Source: Salinimicrobium terrae DSM 17865 (GTDB lineage Bacteria > Bacteroidota > Bacteroidia > Flavobacteriales > Flavobacteriaceae). Taken from it: a stretch of 64,000 bases of DNA. Both the position numbers and the translations under genes were made by a program. The notes under the pieces are model-generated. The model worked only from the letters and a program-made list of their open reading frames with translations. It was not told the DNA's origin and did not search any database. Each line of letters starts with the position of its first letter. Position 1 is the stretch's first letter. Where the stretch lies: assembly GCF_000424665.1 (NCBI RefSeq), contig NZ_AUKI01000003.1:1-64000 (forward strand), given 5' to 3'. This document shows, piece by piece, positions 55,311 through 64,000 of the stretch.

Positions 55311-55955
55311 TTAAGCTTTTACATGCATAGCAGAAAGCATTCCTCCATACACATTGTTCAGAGAAGAGAGATTGGAGGCTAAAGATTCCATTTGTTCATT
55401 CAATCTGTTCGCATTTTCGGCTACTGCTTCATTTACTTCTGCTTGACGGCCGGCAGATTCAACCTGAACTTTATATATACTGTTCAAAGATTCCAATTGA
55501 TTTGCTGCAAGACTCATCTCTTCGCTGTATTTCTTTTGAGAAGCCATAGCATCTACAGTGGGAGTAATGTTTTTTGCGGCACCTTCAAAATTTCGGATAC
55601 TGTCTCCAAGGCTGCTCATGAGGTTTGCATCAATTTTAGCCTCACGAAGAATTTCGTCAAGTTTTTTGGAAAGCATTCCCTCCGTTTCCTGCTCACTAAT
55701 CAAATTTTGATTATTTCTTGCTGCTGGAGTGCCTCCGGCCAGCTCAGGGTAAACTAAGGACCAGTCAACGTCATCATCAACAGGTTCAAATGCAGAAGCA
55801 GCAAATACAAGTGCTTCCACAATAAGACCTATGATAAGCATTTCGTTACCAAAAGGCCAGTGCATAATTTTAAAAAGTGCTCCAAGAATAACCACGGACG
55901 CACCTAAACCATACACCATGTTCATTAACTTTTTACTTGACTTTGATTGTGCCAT
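55311..55955 (-). CDS. gldL: Gliding motility / type IX secretion motor protein GldL
   Basis: A protein of 214 residues with two N-terminal membrane helices (about 12-31 and 38-57) and a cytosolic helical tail. An acidic residue in the second helix (Glu47, LIVEALVFA) is well placed to be the Glu of the proton path. GldL pentamers surround the GldM dimer in the inner membrane and power type IX secretion and gliding. Lies 55 bases after gldK. Confidence 0.97.
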   Translation of the reverse strand: MAQSKSSKKLMNMVYGLGASVVILGALFKIMHWPFGNEMLIIGLIVEALVFAASAFEPVDDDVDWSLVYPELAGGTPAARNNQNLISEQETEGMLSKKLDEILREAKIDANLMSSLGDSIRNFEGAAKNITPTVDAMASQKKYSEEMSLAANQLESLNSIYKVQVESAGRQAEVNEAVAENANRLNEQMESLASNLSSLNNVYGGMLSAMHVKA

Positions 55956-56010
55956 AATAATTAAAAATTTAGTTCTTTTAAATAGGTTGTTGTATGTAAA
56001 TAGGGATTGT

Positions 56011-57366
56011 TTATCTTGTTTGGTTGAGGGTAAGATCTGTACCTAAATAGTCCTGTACGGTCCTGAAGCCAATATAACTGCGTGCAGAATCTGCGTATTC
56101 ATAATCCCGGGAACTTACCTGCAGGAAATATGCCACATCTTTCCATGAACCTCCACGAACTACTTTTCTCATATTCTCTTCATCATTTACAGAAGGGTTC
56201 ATAGATGAAAAATATTCATAGGACGCAGGATCATAGGAAGAAAAAACCCATTCCCCAACGTTACCGGCCATATTGTAAAGGCCATAATCATTAGGTTCAT
56301 AAGATTTTGCTTCTACTGTATATAGTGCTTGATCGGCTGCATAATCACCACGAAGCGGTTTAAAGTTAGCCATGAAACAACCGCGATCATTCTTGGTATA
56401 AGGCCCTCCCCATGGATAAGTAGCAGACTCGAGACCTCCACGAGCCGCATATTCCCATTCAGCCTCGGTAGGCAGGCGGTAGGAATTCACATTATGTCTG
56501 CCTCTTTCTTTACGGTAAGCATTGTGGTAAAGTGTACGCCACTGGGCAAAGGCGCGAGCCTGCTTCCAGGAAACACCCACCACAGGATAATCTCCATATG
56601 CATCATGCCAGAAGTAGTCATTATGCATAGGTTCATTATAGGAATAATTAAAATCTTTGATCCAGACAGTGGTATCCGGGTAAATTCTTATTTCTTCAGT
56701 TTCAATAAAATCGGCACGTCGTCCCGGTTCAGCTCTTGCTGCCTCGCTCACGTCCATCCAGGTATAACGAAATTTAAGATGATTAACATCAAAAGAGCGT
56801 TGCCCATTGTATGCTTCTTCAATAGGAATATACAGGGTATCCATTACCTCTGCATAATACTCGTCCGGGTAATCCCGGGTATCCCATATAATGTCCACAT
56901 CTTTGTTAATTTTTCTGCCTTCATAACCTCCCATACTGTAATAATTGTCATACATATACTTTTCATAAGGAGTCATATCGGCTTCCTCAGTATCGGCAAA
57001 GGCAAATTCCCCAATACCACCTGTTCCTGGAGTTTCACCGATTTCTTCGGCAAAGATGGCAAGTTTCATCCTGGTTACCGAGTCTTTCACCCAGTTCACA
57101 AATTGACGATACTCAGCATTAGTAATTTCGGTTTCGTCCATATAAAAGGAACGTACAGTAACTGTCTTGGGCGGTGCATTTTTTAAACCGGCAATATCAT
57201 CATCACTTTTACCCATAATGAATGCCCCTCCGGGAATTAATGTCATCCCCAAAGGCTTTTCGGGATGCCATTGTTTTCCCTGCGCACCTACTAATTGCCC
57301 CTGATCACCGCGGCCACACGAGGCCAAAACAGAAATTACAGCAATAAGCAAAAAAAGTTTCCTCAT
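56011..57366 (-). CDS. gldK: Gliding motility / type IX secretion lipoprotein GldK
   Basis: A protein of 451 residues, a lipoprotein with lipobox VLASC-G (Cys about 17) and a formylglycine-generating-enzyme-like (FGE-sulfatase) domain: GMTLIPGGAFIMG, GVSWKQARAFAQW, YRLPTEAEWEYAARGG, NVGEWV and RVVRGGSWKD. In type IX secretion GldK forms the ring with GldN at the outer membrane; the FGE fold is structural here. The frame extends to a TTG at 57378, but the ATG at 57366 starts the signal peptide and is preferred. Confidence 0.97.
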   Translation of the reverse strand: MRKLFLLIAVISVLASCGRGDQGQLVGAQGKQWHPEKPLGMTLIPGGAFIMGKSDDDIAGLKNAPPKTVTVRSFYMDETEITNAEYRQFVNWVKDSVTRMKLAIFAEEIGETPGTGGIGEFAFADTEEADMTPYEKYMYDNYYSMGGYEGRKINKDVDIIWDTRDYPDEYYAEVMDTLYIPIEEAYNGQRSFDVNHLKFRYTWMDVSEAARAEPGRRADFIETEEIRIYPDTTVWIKDFNYSYNEPMHNDYFWHDAYGDYPVVGVSWKQARAFAQWRTLYHNAYRKERGRHNVNSYRLPTEAEWEYAARGGLESATYPWGGPYTKNDRGCFMANFKPLRGDYAADQALYTVEAKSYEPNDYGLYNMAGNVGEWVFSSYDPASYEYFSSMNPSVNDEENMRKVVRGGSWKDVAYFLQVSSRDYEYADSARSYIGFRTVQDYLGTDLTLNQTR

Positions 57367-57477
57367 AATATCTCTCAAAGTTAGGACATAATAGCTCCAA
57401 GGCCGTAAACCTATTTATTTATTTTCTAATAAACAATTTATTTAGGCAAAATGCAGAAGCTACCAATGTTTATATCA

Positions 57478-58632
57478 TTAAATTTCGTTTTTCCTTTTGG
57501 TTTTATACCACCTTTCGGGAATAATTTGATTACAGGCATCCAGATAATCTCCTTGGGTGCAAGGTAATAACGTATGTCTTTTAAGTTTATTATTGGCTGG
57601 TGAAATAAAAGGAATTTCTATCCACCAGCGACCGCTTAGCGGACTCTTATAAAAAACTAAAATTTCATCATCAATTGGTACCTGATATCTTATAAACTCT
57701 TTTTTTGAAGAAATAGTATTTTCATTTTTCCGATAATTCACTCCCTCTGCAAAATACCAGAGAACCTGTGCGATTAACATATTTGCAGCAGGAAAATTCA
57801 AACGGGATGTATACTCAAAAACTCCAAAAGAAGTCACTTTATCACTAATACCGGCATATCTAGCTAAGGAGCAAATTTCTTTTCCGTCAAAACCATTTGG
57901 GGATTTAAGCCGGTAGTTACCAAGAGCTCCTCCACTAATCGCGCCAAGATCCATACCTACCAGGTTTGCATCCCGCATAACCGGCTCAATTGAAGTAATA
58001 TCTCCTGTAACTTCACCAAGTCGATACGCATCAAAGAACAACCGGTCCATTAACTCTATTTCATCCTGAGAATTAAAATAAGTTTGATATCCCAGGTTAG
58101 AATAATTAAAAAGATTATAAGGTTTGGTCACTACTATTCTACCAACATAGGAACGATTACTAATAGGCTTATCGGCATCTCCCAGGTCGAATCTCGAATC
58201 GATATTCACCAGATTTACCATTTGCTCAACTCCATCATACGCCCTGTATTGGGCATAAACAAGATCCTGGCTCCCACCTATTATCACCGGGATTATTCCT
58301 TTTTTAAGACACATGTTTACCACAGACTGTACAGCAAAAAAAGTATCTTCAACAGTTTCTCCTTTTTGGATATCACCCAGATCGGCCATTGGTAAATGCC
58401 AGTTGCCGGGATATAAATTATAAAATTCCCAGCGAATGCCATCCAAATTGAATGGTTCCCCTGAAGGTTCTTCATCAAGACGATCTTCCAGCACTCCAAA
58501 AATGACAATTTTCACCCCTTCCAGGTCCGGAAAGGCTTTATCTGCAAGATGCAGGCGCAAAGATGATCCGAGCTTATTTCCTGCACCGCCAACTAATTCC
58601 TCGTTAACAGGGCTAAAAAAATCCAGTTCCAT
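57478..58632 (-). CDS. Arginase-fold (ureohydrolase family) protein with degraded metal site
   Basis: A protein of 384 residues. It is usually annotated as formimidoylglutamase and belongs to the arginase superfamily, but the Mn-binding motifs are altered: the GGDHS-type motif reads IIGGSQDLVY (His lost), the DAHxD motif reads NIDSRFDLGD (His replaced by Arg), and the SxDxD motif reads GMDLGAI (second Asp lost). About half of the six ligands are gone, so catalysis is doubtful. Its place between topA and gldK is common in gliding Flavobacteriia; a link to gliding or secretion is inference only. Confidence 0.82.
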   Translation of the reverse strand: MELDFFSPVNEELVGGAGNKLGSSLRLHLADKAFPDLEGVKIVIFGVLEDRLDEEPSGEPFNLDGIRWEFYNLYPGNWHLPMADLGDIQKGETVEDTFFAVQSVVNMCLKKGIIPVIIGGSQDLVYAQYRAYDGVEQMVNLVNIDSRFDLGDADKPISNRSYVGRIVVTKPYNLFNYSNLGYQTYFNSQDEIELMDRLFFDAYRLGEVTGDITSIEPVMRDANLVGMDLGAISGGALGNYRLKSPNGFDGKEICSLARYAGISDKVTSFGVFEYTSRLNFPAANMLIAQVLWYFAEGVNYRKNENTISSKKEFIRYQVPIDDEILVFYKSPLSGRWWIEIPFISPANNKLKRHTLLPCTQGDYLDACNQIIPERWYKTKRKNEI

Positions 58633-58635
58633 AGA

Positions 58636-58830
58636 CTATTTCTTTTTCACTGCTGTTTTCTTCCGGGTGGTCTTCTTTGCGGAAGTTTTCTTGGTGCCTG
58701 TTGCTTTCTTTGCAGTTTTCTTTTTTGGTGCCTTTCTCTCAAGGATCTCCTTCACCTCCTCTAAACTAAGCTCGGCAGCATCAACAGTTTTGGGTAACTC
58801 TATTTTAGTCTTTCCTTTTATAATATTGGA
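58636..58830 (-). pseudogene. Out-of-frame C-terminal tail of topA
   Basis: The tail reads NIIKGKTKIELPKTVDAAE followed by a Lys/Ala-rich stretch (AKKATGTKKTSAKK), which is how topoisomerase I proteins of this group end after RWGR. It is in a different frame from the main topA ORF. An extra AC (GT on the coding strand) at about 58831-58834 accounts for the shift. An ATG-started reading (58842) exists but is not a likely gene. Confidence 0.75.
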
Positions 58831-61181
58831 ACACGTCCCCATCTGGCTTTTTCAACCTTAATACCTTCTTCTTCCCAGTTGTGAATAACTTTTTCCCGCT
58901 CCTTTCTTAGCTTATCTTCAATTAATTCCTCTATATCTTCTGCGGAAAGATTATCAAAATCATATTTTTTATTGACATTGATAAACATATCATTCCACTT
59001 CAAAAAAGGACCAAAACGCCCTACTCCTTTTTGTACAGGAAGTTCTTTGTACTCATATATAGGGGCATCGGCTTTTTCCTTCTCTTTGATCAATTCCATG
59101 GCCCGTTCCATGGTCACTTCAATTGGATCTTCACCTTTTTCAAGGGAGACAAATTTCTTTCCGTAGCGCACGTATGGGCCAAAACGACCATTGTTCACCT
59201 CCACCTTTTCTCCTTTATATTCCCCCAGCTCTTTCGGAAGTTTGAATAATTCCATTGCCTCTTCAAAAGTAACCGAATCCAAAGTTTGATCTGGTGAAAG
59301 ACTGGCAAATTTCGGCTTCTCCTCATCCTCCACAGAACCCATTTGCACCATGGGACCAAATTTTCCAAGACGTACACTCACTGGTTTCCCCGTGGCGGGG
59401 TCTTTCCCTAGTATCCTCTCCCCTACTTCTCTGTCTGCATTTTCGGCAACATCTTTAACATGAGGATGGAAATCACTGTAGAAATCCCTCATCATTTTTG
59501 TCCACTCCTCATTTCCTTCGGCTATTTCATCAAAATCCTGCTCCACCTTAGCGGTAAAATTATAGTCCAGAATACCTGCAAAATGGTTTACAAGAAAATC
59601 GTTAACCACCATTCCAACATCGGTAGGTACTAATTTTCCTTTATCGCTGCCTACCGTTTCAGTATGCTTCTTTTCATTTATTTTCTCATCTGCCAGGGTC
59701 ATCTGAACATATTCCCTTTCGGCACCATCCACAGATCCTTTCTCGATGTAATTTCTGTTTTGAATTGTAGAAATAGTTGGCGCGTAAGTAGAAGGACGGC
59801 CAATTCCCAGCTCTTCAAGTTTTTTAACTAAAGAAGCTTCTGTATACCGGTAAGGGGGACGCGTGAATCTTTCGGTTGCGGTTATGTAGTTGTTTTCAAG
59901 CTTTTCTTTTACCCTAAGCGCCGGCAACATTCCCTCCTGTTCCTGTACCTCTTCATCTTCCTCATCCCTACCTTCCAGATAAACTTTCAAAAATCCGTCG
60001 AATTTAAGTACCTCCCCATTCGCGGTGAACTGCTTGTCGTGCTTATCAGCTTCAATCTTCACGTTGGTCCGCTCCAGCTGTGCTTCACTCATCTGGGAAG
60101 CAATAGCTCTCTTCCAGATCAATTCATACAGCCGTTGTTCATTACGGTCTGCTCTAACACTATGTGCTGCAAAATTTGTGGGTCTTATTGCTTCGTGGGC
60201 TTCCTGGGCTCCTTTTGTCTTTCCTTTAAACTGGCGGGTTTTGCTATACTTTTCTCCATAGGCCTCAAGGATCTCCTTTTTAGCACCTTTGCGTGCATCT
60301 TCAGAAAGATTAACGCTATCGGTTCTCATATAAGTGATATGCCCCGCCTCATAAAGACGCTGCGCCATAGTCATGGTCTTACTAACCGAAAAATATAATT
60401 TTCTTGCTGCTTCCTGCTGAAGAGTTGAAGTCGTAAAGGGTGGTGCCGGAGATTTCTTTGCGGGTTTGGTAGTTAGATCGGCTACCTTAAAATTAGCTCC
60501 CAGGTTTTCTGAAAGGAATTGCTCCGCTTCAGCTTTTGTGTCAAAGTTCTTCGGAAGCTTTGCTTTAAATGTCTTTCCTTCTTCCGTAGTAAACTCAGCA
60601 TCAATTCTAAACGAAGCTTCAGCCTGAAAATTCTGAATTTCCCGCTCTCTTTCAACAATTAACCTAACAGAAACAGACTGCACCCTTCCGGCTGAAAGTC
60701 CACCTTTTACCTTTCTCCAAAGCACCGGAGAAAGTTCATAACCTACCAAACGATCCAGTACCCTACGGGCCTGTTGAGCATTTACCAGGTTGTAATTAAT
60801 TCCCCGGGGATTTTCAATAGCCTTTAAAATAGCAGACTTCGTGATCTCGTGAAAAACTATCCTCTTTGTTTTATCCTTATCCAGGTCCAACTCTTCGGCC
60901 AAATGCCAGGCAATGGCTTCTCCTTCCCGGTCCTCATCACTTGCCAGCCAAACCATATCGGCACTCTTTGCTAAAGCTTTTAATTTTTTAACAACGTCCT
61001 TCTTGTCTTTTGATACTATATATTTAGGAGTAAAATCACCTTCTGTATCCACCCCCAGCTCTTTTGTGGGCAAATCGGCAATATGACCGAAACTCGAGGC
61101 AACGGTGTAATCTTTGCCAAGGAATTTCTCGATGGTTTTAGCCTTTGCGGGGGATTCTACAATCACTAAATTCTTTGCCAT
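58818..61181 (-). CDS. topA: DNA topoisomerase I, apparently frameshifted near the C-terminus
   Basis: A protein of 787 residues in the main frame. The TOPRIM domain is N-terminal (VIVESPAKAKTIEKFLG, ASDEDREGEAIAWHLA), the catalytic Tyr lies in ITYMRTDSVNLS, and several zinc-free C-terminal repeats follow (RLGKFGPMVQMG, NNGRFGPYVRYG, GVGRFGPFLKW). It relaxes negative supercoils by cutting one strand. The frame ends VEKARWGRVPIL, whereas the Lys-rich tail of about 65 residues continues in another frame (58636-58830). A GT duplication explains this; it may be real or a sequencing error. Confidence 0.93.
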   Translation of the reverse strand: MAKNLVIVESPAKAKTIEKFLGKDYTVASSFGHIADLPTKELGVDTEGDFTPKYIVSKDKKDVVKKLKALAKSADMVWLASDEDREGEAIAWHLAEELDLDKDKTKRIVFHEITKSAILKAIENPRGINYNLVNAQQARRVLDRLVGYELSPVLWRKVKGGLSAGRVQSVSVRLIVEREREIQNFQAEASFRIDAEFTTEEGKTFKAKLPKNFDTKAEAEQFLSENLGANFKVADLTTKPAKKSPAPPFTTSTLQQEAARKLYFSVSKTMTMAQRLYEAGHITYMRTDSVNLSEDARKGAKKEILEAYGEKYSKTRQFKGKTKGAQEAHEAIRPTNFAAHSVRADRNEQRLYELIWKRAIASQMSEAQLERTNVKIEADKHDKQFTANGEVLKFDGFLKVYLEGRDEEDEEVQEQEGMLPALRVKEKLENNYITATERFTRPPYRYTEASLVKKLEELGIGRPSTYAPTISTIQNRNYIEKGSVDGAEREYVQMTLADEKINEKKHTETVGSDKGKLVPTDVGMVVNDFLVNHFAGILDYNFTAKVEQDFDEIAEGNEEWTKMMRDFYSDFHPHVKDVAENADREVGERILGKDPATGKPVSVRLGKFGPMVQMGSVEDEEKPKFASLSPDQTLDSVTFEEAMELFKLPKELGEYKGEKVEVNNGRFGPYVRYGKKFVSLEKGEDPIEVTMERAMELIKEKEKADAPIYEYKELPVQKGVGRFGPFLKWNDMFINVNKKYDFDNLSAEDIEELIEDKLRKEREKVIHNWEEEGIKVEKARWGRVPIL

Positions 61182-61357
61182 AGTATCATTTTTTGTTTTG
61201 CAAAAGTATAGGAATTTTTAAATATGGGTTTTATATTTTCAAAAATGCAGTTTCAGGGGCCTCCTAACTCTTTATTATTTCCCCCTGTCACTTTGTCACA
61301 TTTCAACTAAAACTGTATCTTTGCCCGTTCAATTACCTAAAGGTACTTTTTTGAATT

Positions 61358-62803
61358 ATGGAGAAGATAATAGATGAAAAACAGCAGGGAAATGCACTGG
61401 TGATGGAGCCTAAAACGGGCAATGGGAAAAAGCTGATGATCGAGAGCTATGGTTGCCAGATGAACTTTAGCGACAGTGAGATCGTCGCGTCCATCCTTGC
61501 TAAGGAGGGATTTGATACTACCCAAAATCTGGAAGAAGCAGACCTTGTTCTTATAAATACCTGTTCCATTCGCGATAAAGCTGAACAAACAGTAAGAAAA
61601 AGACTGGAAAAATACAATGCAGTAAAAAAGATCAATCCGGGAATGAAGGTAGGCGTACTGGGCTGTATGGCCGAGCGTTTAAAAGCCCGGTTCCTAGAAG
61701 AAGAAAAGATTGTGGATCTCGTGGTAGGTCCCGATGCTTATAAAGACCTTCCCAACCTCATTAACGAAGTTGAAGAAGGTCGCAACGCCGTCAATGTGAT
61801 CCTTTCGAAAGATGAAACTTATGGAGACATTTCTCCCGTTCGTTTACAGAGCAACGGAGTTTCTGCTTTTGTTTCCATTACCCGTGGCTGTGACAACATG
61901 TGTACTTTTTGTGTGGTTCCCTTTACCCGTGGTCGTGAACGTAGCCGGGATCCCCAGAGCATCATGGAAGAGGTCAATGATCTTGCTCAAAAAGGCTTTA
62001 AAGAAATCACACTTTTGGGCCAAAATGTAGACAGCTATTTATGGTATGGCGGCGGACTCAAAAAGGATATTAAGAATGCCTCGGAAATGGAGAAAGCCAC
62101 CGCTACAAATTTCGCAGCCCTTTTGCGAATGGTAGCAGAAGCTCATCCAAAAATGAGAATAAGGTTTTCAACCTCCAATCCGCAGGATATGACCCTGGAT
62201 GTAATAGAGGCTATGGCGAAATATAGAAACATATGTAACTACATTCACCTGCCCGTACAAAGCGGCAGTAACAGGATCCTGAAGGAAATGAACCGTTTAC
62301 ATACCCGGGAAGAATATTTCACCCTAATTGACAACATTAAAAGATTGATTCCCGATGTTGCCATCTCCCAGGACATGATCACCGGCTTCCCAACAGAAAC
62401 CGAAGAAGATCACCAGGACACACTTTCTTTAATGGAGTACGTAAAATACGACTACGGATTTATGTTTGCCTATTCTGAACGGCCCGGAACAATGGCTGCC
62501 AGAAAACTCGAAGACGATGTGCCCGAAGAAGTTAAGAAAAGAAGACTTACAGAAATTGTCAGTCTTCAGCGGGAGCATAGTTTATACAGGACTCAGCAGT
62601 TCGTTGGTAAAACTTATGAGGTGCTAATTGAAAAAGAATCTAAAAAGTCTGATGCTCACTGGAGCGGGAGGACCTCACAAAATACAGTAGCGGTATTTCC
62701 AAAGGAGAATTATAAAGTAGGAGATTTCGTAAATGTAAAGATCAATGATTGCACCAGTGCTACCTTAATAGGAGAAGCGGTTGGGTATAGCGATAACAAC
62801 TAG
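61358..62803 (+). CDS. miaB: tRNA (N6-isopentenyl-A37) methylthiotransferase MiaB
   Basis: A protein of 481 residues. An N-terminal UPF0004 domain has the cluster-binding Cys residues ([28 protein letters not shown]), followed by the radical SAM motif [10 protein letters not shown] (about residues 175-184) and a C-terminal TRAM domain. It adds the methylthio group at A37 of tRNAs that read UNN codons. Its neighbour is the sigma-54 activator gene, as in many Flavobacteriia. It is divergent from topA. Confidence 0.96.
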   Translation: MEKIIDEKQQGNALVMEPKTGNGKKLMIESYGCQMNFSDSEIVASILAKEGFDTTQNLEEADLVLINTCSIRDKAEQTVRKRLEKYNAVKKINPGMKVGVLGCMAERLKARFLEEEKIVDLVVGPDAYKDLPNLINEVEEGRNAVNVILSKDETYGDISPVRLQSNGVSAFVSITRGCDNMCTFCVVPFTRGRERSRDPQSIMEEVNDLAQKGFKEITLLGQNVDSYLWYGGGLKKDIKNASEMEKATATNFAALLRMVAEAHPKMRIRFSTSNPQDMTLDVIEAMAKYRNICNYIHLPVQSGSNRILKEMNRLHTREEYFTLIDNIKRLIPDVAISQDMITGFPTETEEDHQDTLSLMEYVKYDYGFMFAYSERPGTMAARKLEDDVPEEVKKRRLTEIVSLQREHSLYRTQQFVGKTYEVLIEKESKKSDAHWSGRTSQNTVAVFPKENYKVGDFVNVKINDCTSATLIGEAVGYSDNN

Positions 62804-62835
62804 TATTCGGTGCTCAGTCCTCAGTAGGCAGTGGA
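62803..62835. repeat. CAGT-rich intergenic repeat
   Basis: AGTATTCGGTGCTCAGT followed by CCTCAGTAGGCAGTGG resembles the borders of the intergenic stretch at 25168-25473. It lies just after the miaB stop. Confidence 0.4.
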
Positions 62836-63050
62836 TTTAAGGTTTAAAAAATAAGAGGTTTACACTTTAGAAAAATATGAAGAATAAACCTTATTATTTA
62901 AAAAGCACAGCATTTCCAGCACCCCTAATAGAATTTGGTGCTTGATAATTGCTATTTAACGTTATAAAATATAGGTTCTAAGAATGAAGAACATAAAAAA
63001 ATCTCAGTTGGAAATTAAATCAAATTCCCCCATTGGGGGCTAGGGGGCTT

Positions 63051-64000
63051 ATGGAAAGCATTCAGGCAATAAAACAACGTTATGGCATTCTGGGGAATGA
63101 CCAGAAACTTAACAGGGCCGTTGAGAAGGCCATGCAGGTCGCTCCGACAGATATTTCTGTACTTGTAACCGGCGAAAGTGGTGTGGGAAAGGAAAGTATT
63201 CCCAAGATCATACATGCGCTCTCCCATCGCAAACACGGTAAATACATTGCCGTTAACTGTGGGGCTATCCCCGAAGGCACAATTGACAGCGAATTATTTG
63301 GCCATGAAAAAGGTGCTTTTACAGGTGCCACACAATCCCGGAACGGATATTTTGAAGTCGCCGATGGCGGAACCATTTTTCTTGATGAAGTGGGGGAATT
63401 ACCTTTAACCACTCAGGTACGTCTTCTTCGGGTTTTAGAAAATGGAGAGTTTATTAAAGTAGGCTCTTCAAAAGTGCAAAAAACAAACGTTCGTATAGTA
63501 GCTGCAACCAACCTAAATATGGCCGAGGCCATTAAAAAAGAAAAATTCAGAGAAGATCTTTATTACAGGCTTAGTACCGTGGAGATTTATCTGCCCCCGC
63601 TGCGCGATCGTAAAGACGATATCCACCTGCTCTTTAGAAAATTTGCAGCCGATTTTGCTCTTAAGTACAAAATGCCTACCATCCGTCTGGATGATGATGC
63701 CGTAGTCTTGTTACAAAAATACCGTTGGAATGGTAACGTGAGGCAGCTAAGGAATCTGGCCGAGCAAATCTCGGTCCTGGAACAGGAAAGAAGCATAGAC
63801 GTCGAAAAACTTAAAGAATACCTTCCCGGCCATGGCAGTAATTTACCTGCCGTTATTGAGGAGAAGAAAAAAGAAAGTGACTTCAGCAACGAGCGGGAAA
63901 TTCTTTACAAGGTTCTATTTGACATGAAAAGCGACCTTAATGATCTTAAAAAGCTCACTTTGGAGCTCATGGATAGTGACGGTCATAAAAACGTGAAGGA
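63051..64000 (+). CDS. Sigma-54 (RpoN) activator, AAA+ domain, 3'-truncated by the window
   Basis: The first 316 residues are visible. It starts MESIQAIKQRYGILGNDQ and goes directly into an AAA+ sigma-54 interaction domain with Walker A (GESGVGKES), the GAFTGA loop that contacts sigma-54, Walker B (GGTIFLDEVGELP) and the Arg-finger region (NVRQLRNL). No N-terminal receiver or sensor domain is present, so control must come by another route. After about residue 250 the sequence enters a charged linker; a Fis-type helix-turn-helix would lie beyond the window. The ATG follows a G-rich hairpin (about 63026-63048). Confidence 0.93.
   Translation, partial: MESIQAIKQRYGILGNDQKLNRAVEKAMQVAPTDISVLVTGESGVGKESIPKIIHALSHRKHGKYIAVNCGAIPEGTIDSELFGHEKGAFTGATQSRNGYFEVADGGTIFLDEVGELPLTTQVRLLRVLENGEFIKVGSSKVQKTNVRIVAATNLNMAEAIKKEKFREDLYYRLSTVEIYLPPLRDRKDDIHLLFRKFAADFALKYKMPTIRLDDDAVVLLQKYRWNGNVRQLRNLAEQISVLEQERSIDVEKLKEYLPGHGSNLPAVIEEKKKESDFSNEREILYKVLFDMKSDLNDLKKLTLELMDSDGHKNVK

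Noticed and set aside
56329-57186. Long open frame (285 codons) antisense to gldK
   Set aside because: It is the shadow of a well-supported gene, with no motif or start context.
57478-58632. HutG partner of hutU for a histidine-degradation pathway
   Set aside because: It is over 42 kb from hutU, and its metal ligands are degraded, so a functional link is not supported.
58636-58842. Separate gene of 68 residues starting MGTCSNIIKG
   Set aside because: The sequence is the normal end of topoisomerase I in another frame, and the ATG arises by chance within the RWG codons.

Overview
The window is chromosomal DNA of a member of the Flavobacteriia (Bacteroidota), most likely a free-living, probably marine or saline, Gramella/Salegentibacter-like Flavobacteriaceae. 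The pointers are a complete gldK-gldL-gldM-gldN block (gliding motility and type IX secretion), many lipoproteins with a short signal peptide and a Cys followed by Ser/Asp/Glu residues, promoter boxes of the Bacteroidota type (TAnnTTTG, sometimes with an upstream TTTG), a fused folK-deoxynucleoside kinase gene, an AT-rich composition, and typical neighbour pairs (alaS next to M23 peptidase and MerR; topA next to an arginase-fold gene and gldK; miaB next to a sigma-54 activator). The genus assignment is inference.

Layout. 1-1346: an apparently complete IS3-family insertion sequence whose left end coincides with the window start. 1.4-7.7 kb: folK/dNK fusion, AsmA-like envelope protein, DUF2797 protein and GH3-type adenylating enzyme. 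7.9-10.9 kb: ACC deaminase-like enzyme, LysM glucosaminidase and hemL in one operon. 11-19 kb: a flavin disulfide oxidoreductase, small DUF5522 protein, urocanate hydratase, DUF4136 lipoprotein, an extended aromatic amino acid hydroxylase, DUF4230 and GSCFA proteins. 19.3-25.2 kb: alaS facing away from an M23 peptidase-MerR-LemA-TPM-TPM operon. 25.5-27.9 kb: the ribosome-assembly GTPases der and era. 28-34 kb: small lipoproteins, unknown membrane-anchored proteins, a gamma-carbonic anhydrase, and two ion-coupled transporters. 34.7-37.5 kb: an orphan PAS histidine kinase, DUF72 protein and a Nei/Fpg glycosylase.

37.9-48.1 kb is the most striking region: seven co-directional genes that look like one metal (most likely ferric iron) acquisition locus. 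They are DUF4856 lipoprotein, imelysin-like lipoprotein, HTTM (gamma-carboxylase-like) membrane protein and TonB-dependent receptor, followed by a lipoprotein-anchored Fe(III)-binding protein, double-length permease and ATPase. A 23-base, partly palindromic motif recurs upstream of the first gene (two copies around a good promoter), upstream of the binding-protein gene (inside the promoter), and in a degenerate form before the imelysin gene. This is best read as the operator of a shared metal-responsive repressor.

48.4-51.7 kb holds an initiator tRNA-Met, small cytosolic proteins and an ABC-F ATPase. 51.7-61.2 kb reads, on the minus strand, topA, an arginase-fold protein with a degraded metal site, gldKLMN, a terminator, then a DAO-type oxidoreductase. 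topA carries an apparent 2-base duplication that puts its Lys-rich tail out of frame. 61.4-64 kb: miaB and the start of a sigma-54 activator that runs off the window. No CRISPR array, prophage, restriction system or rRNA was seen. All calls were made by reading the sequence; no database search was run.
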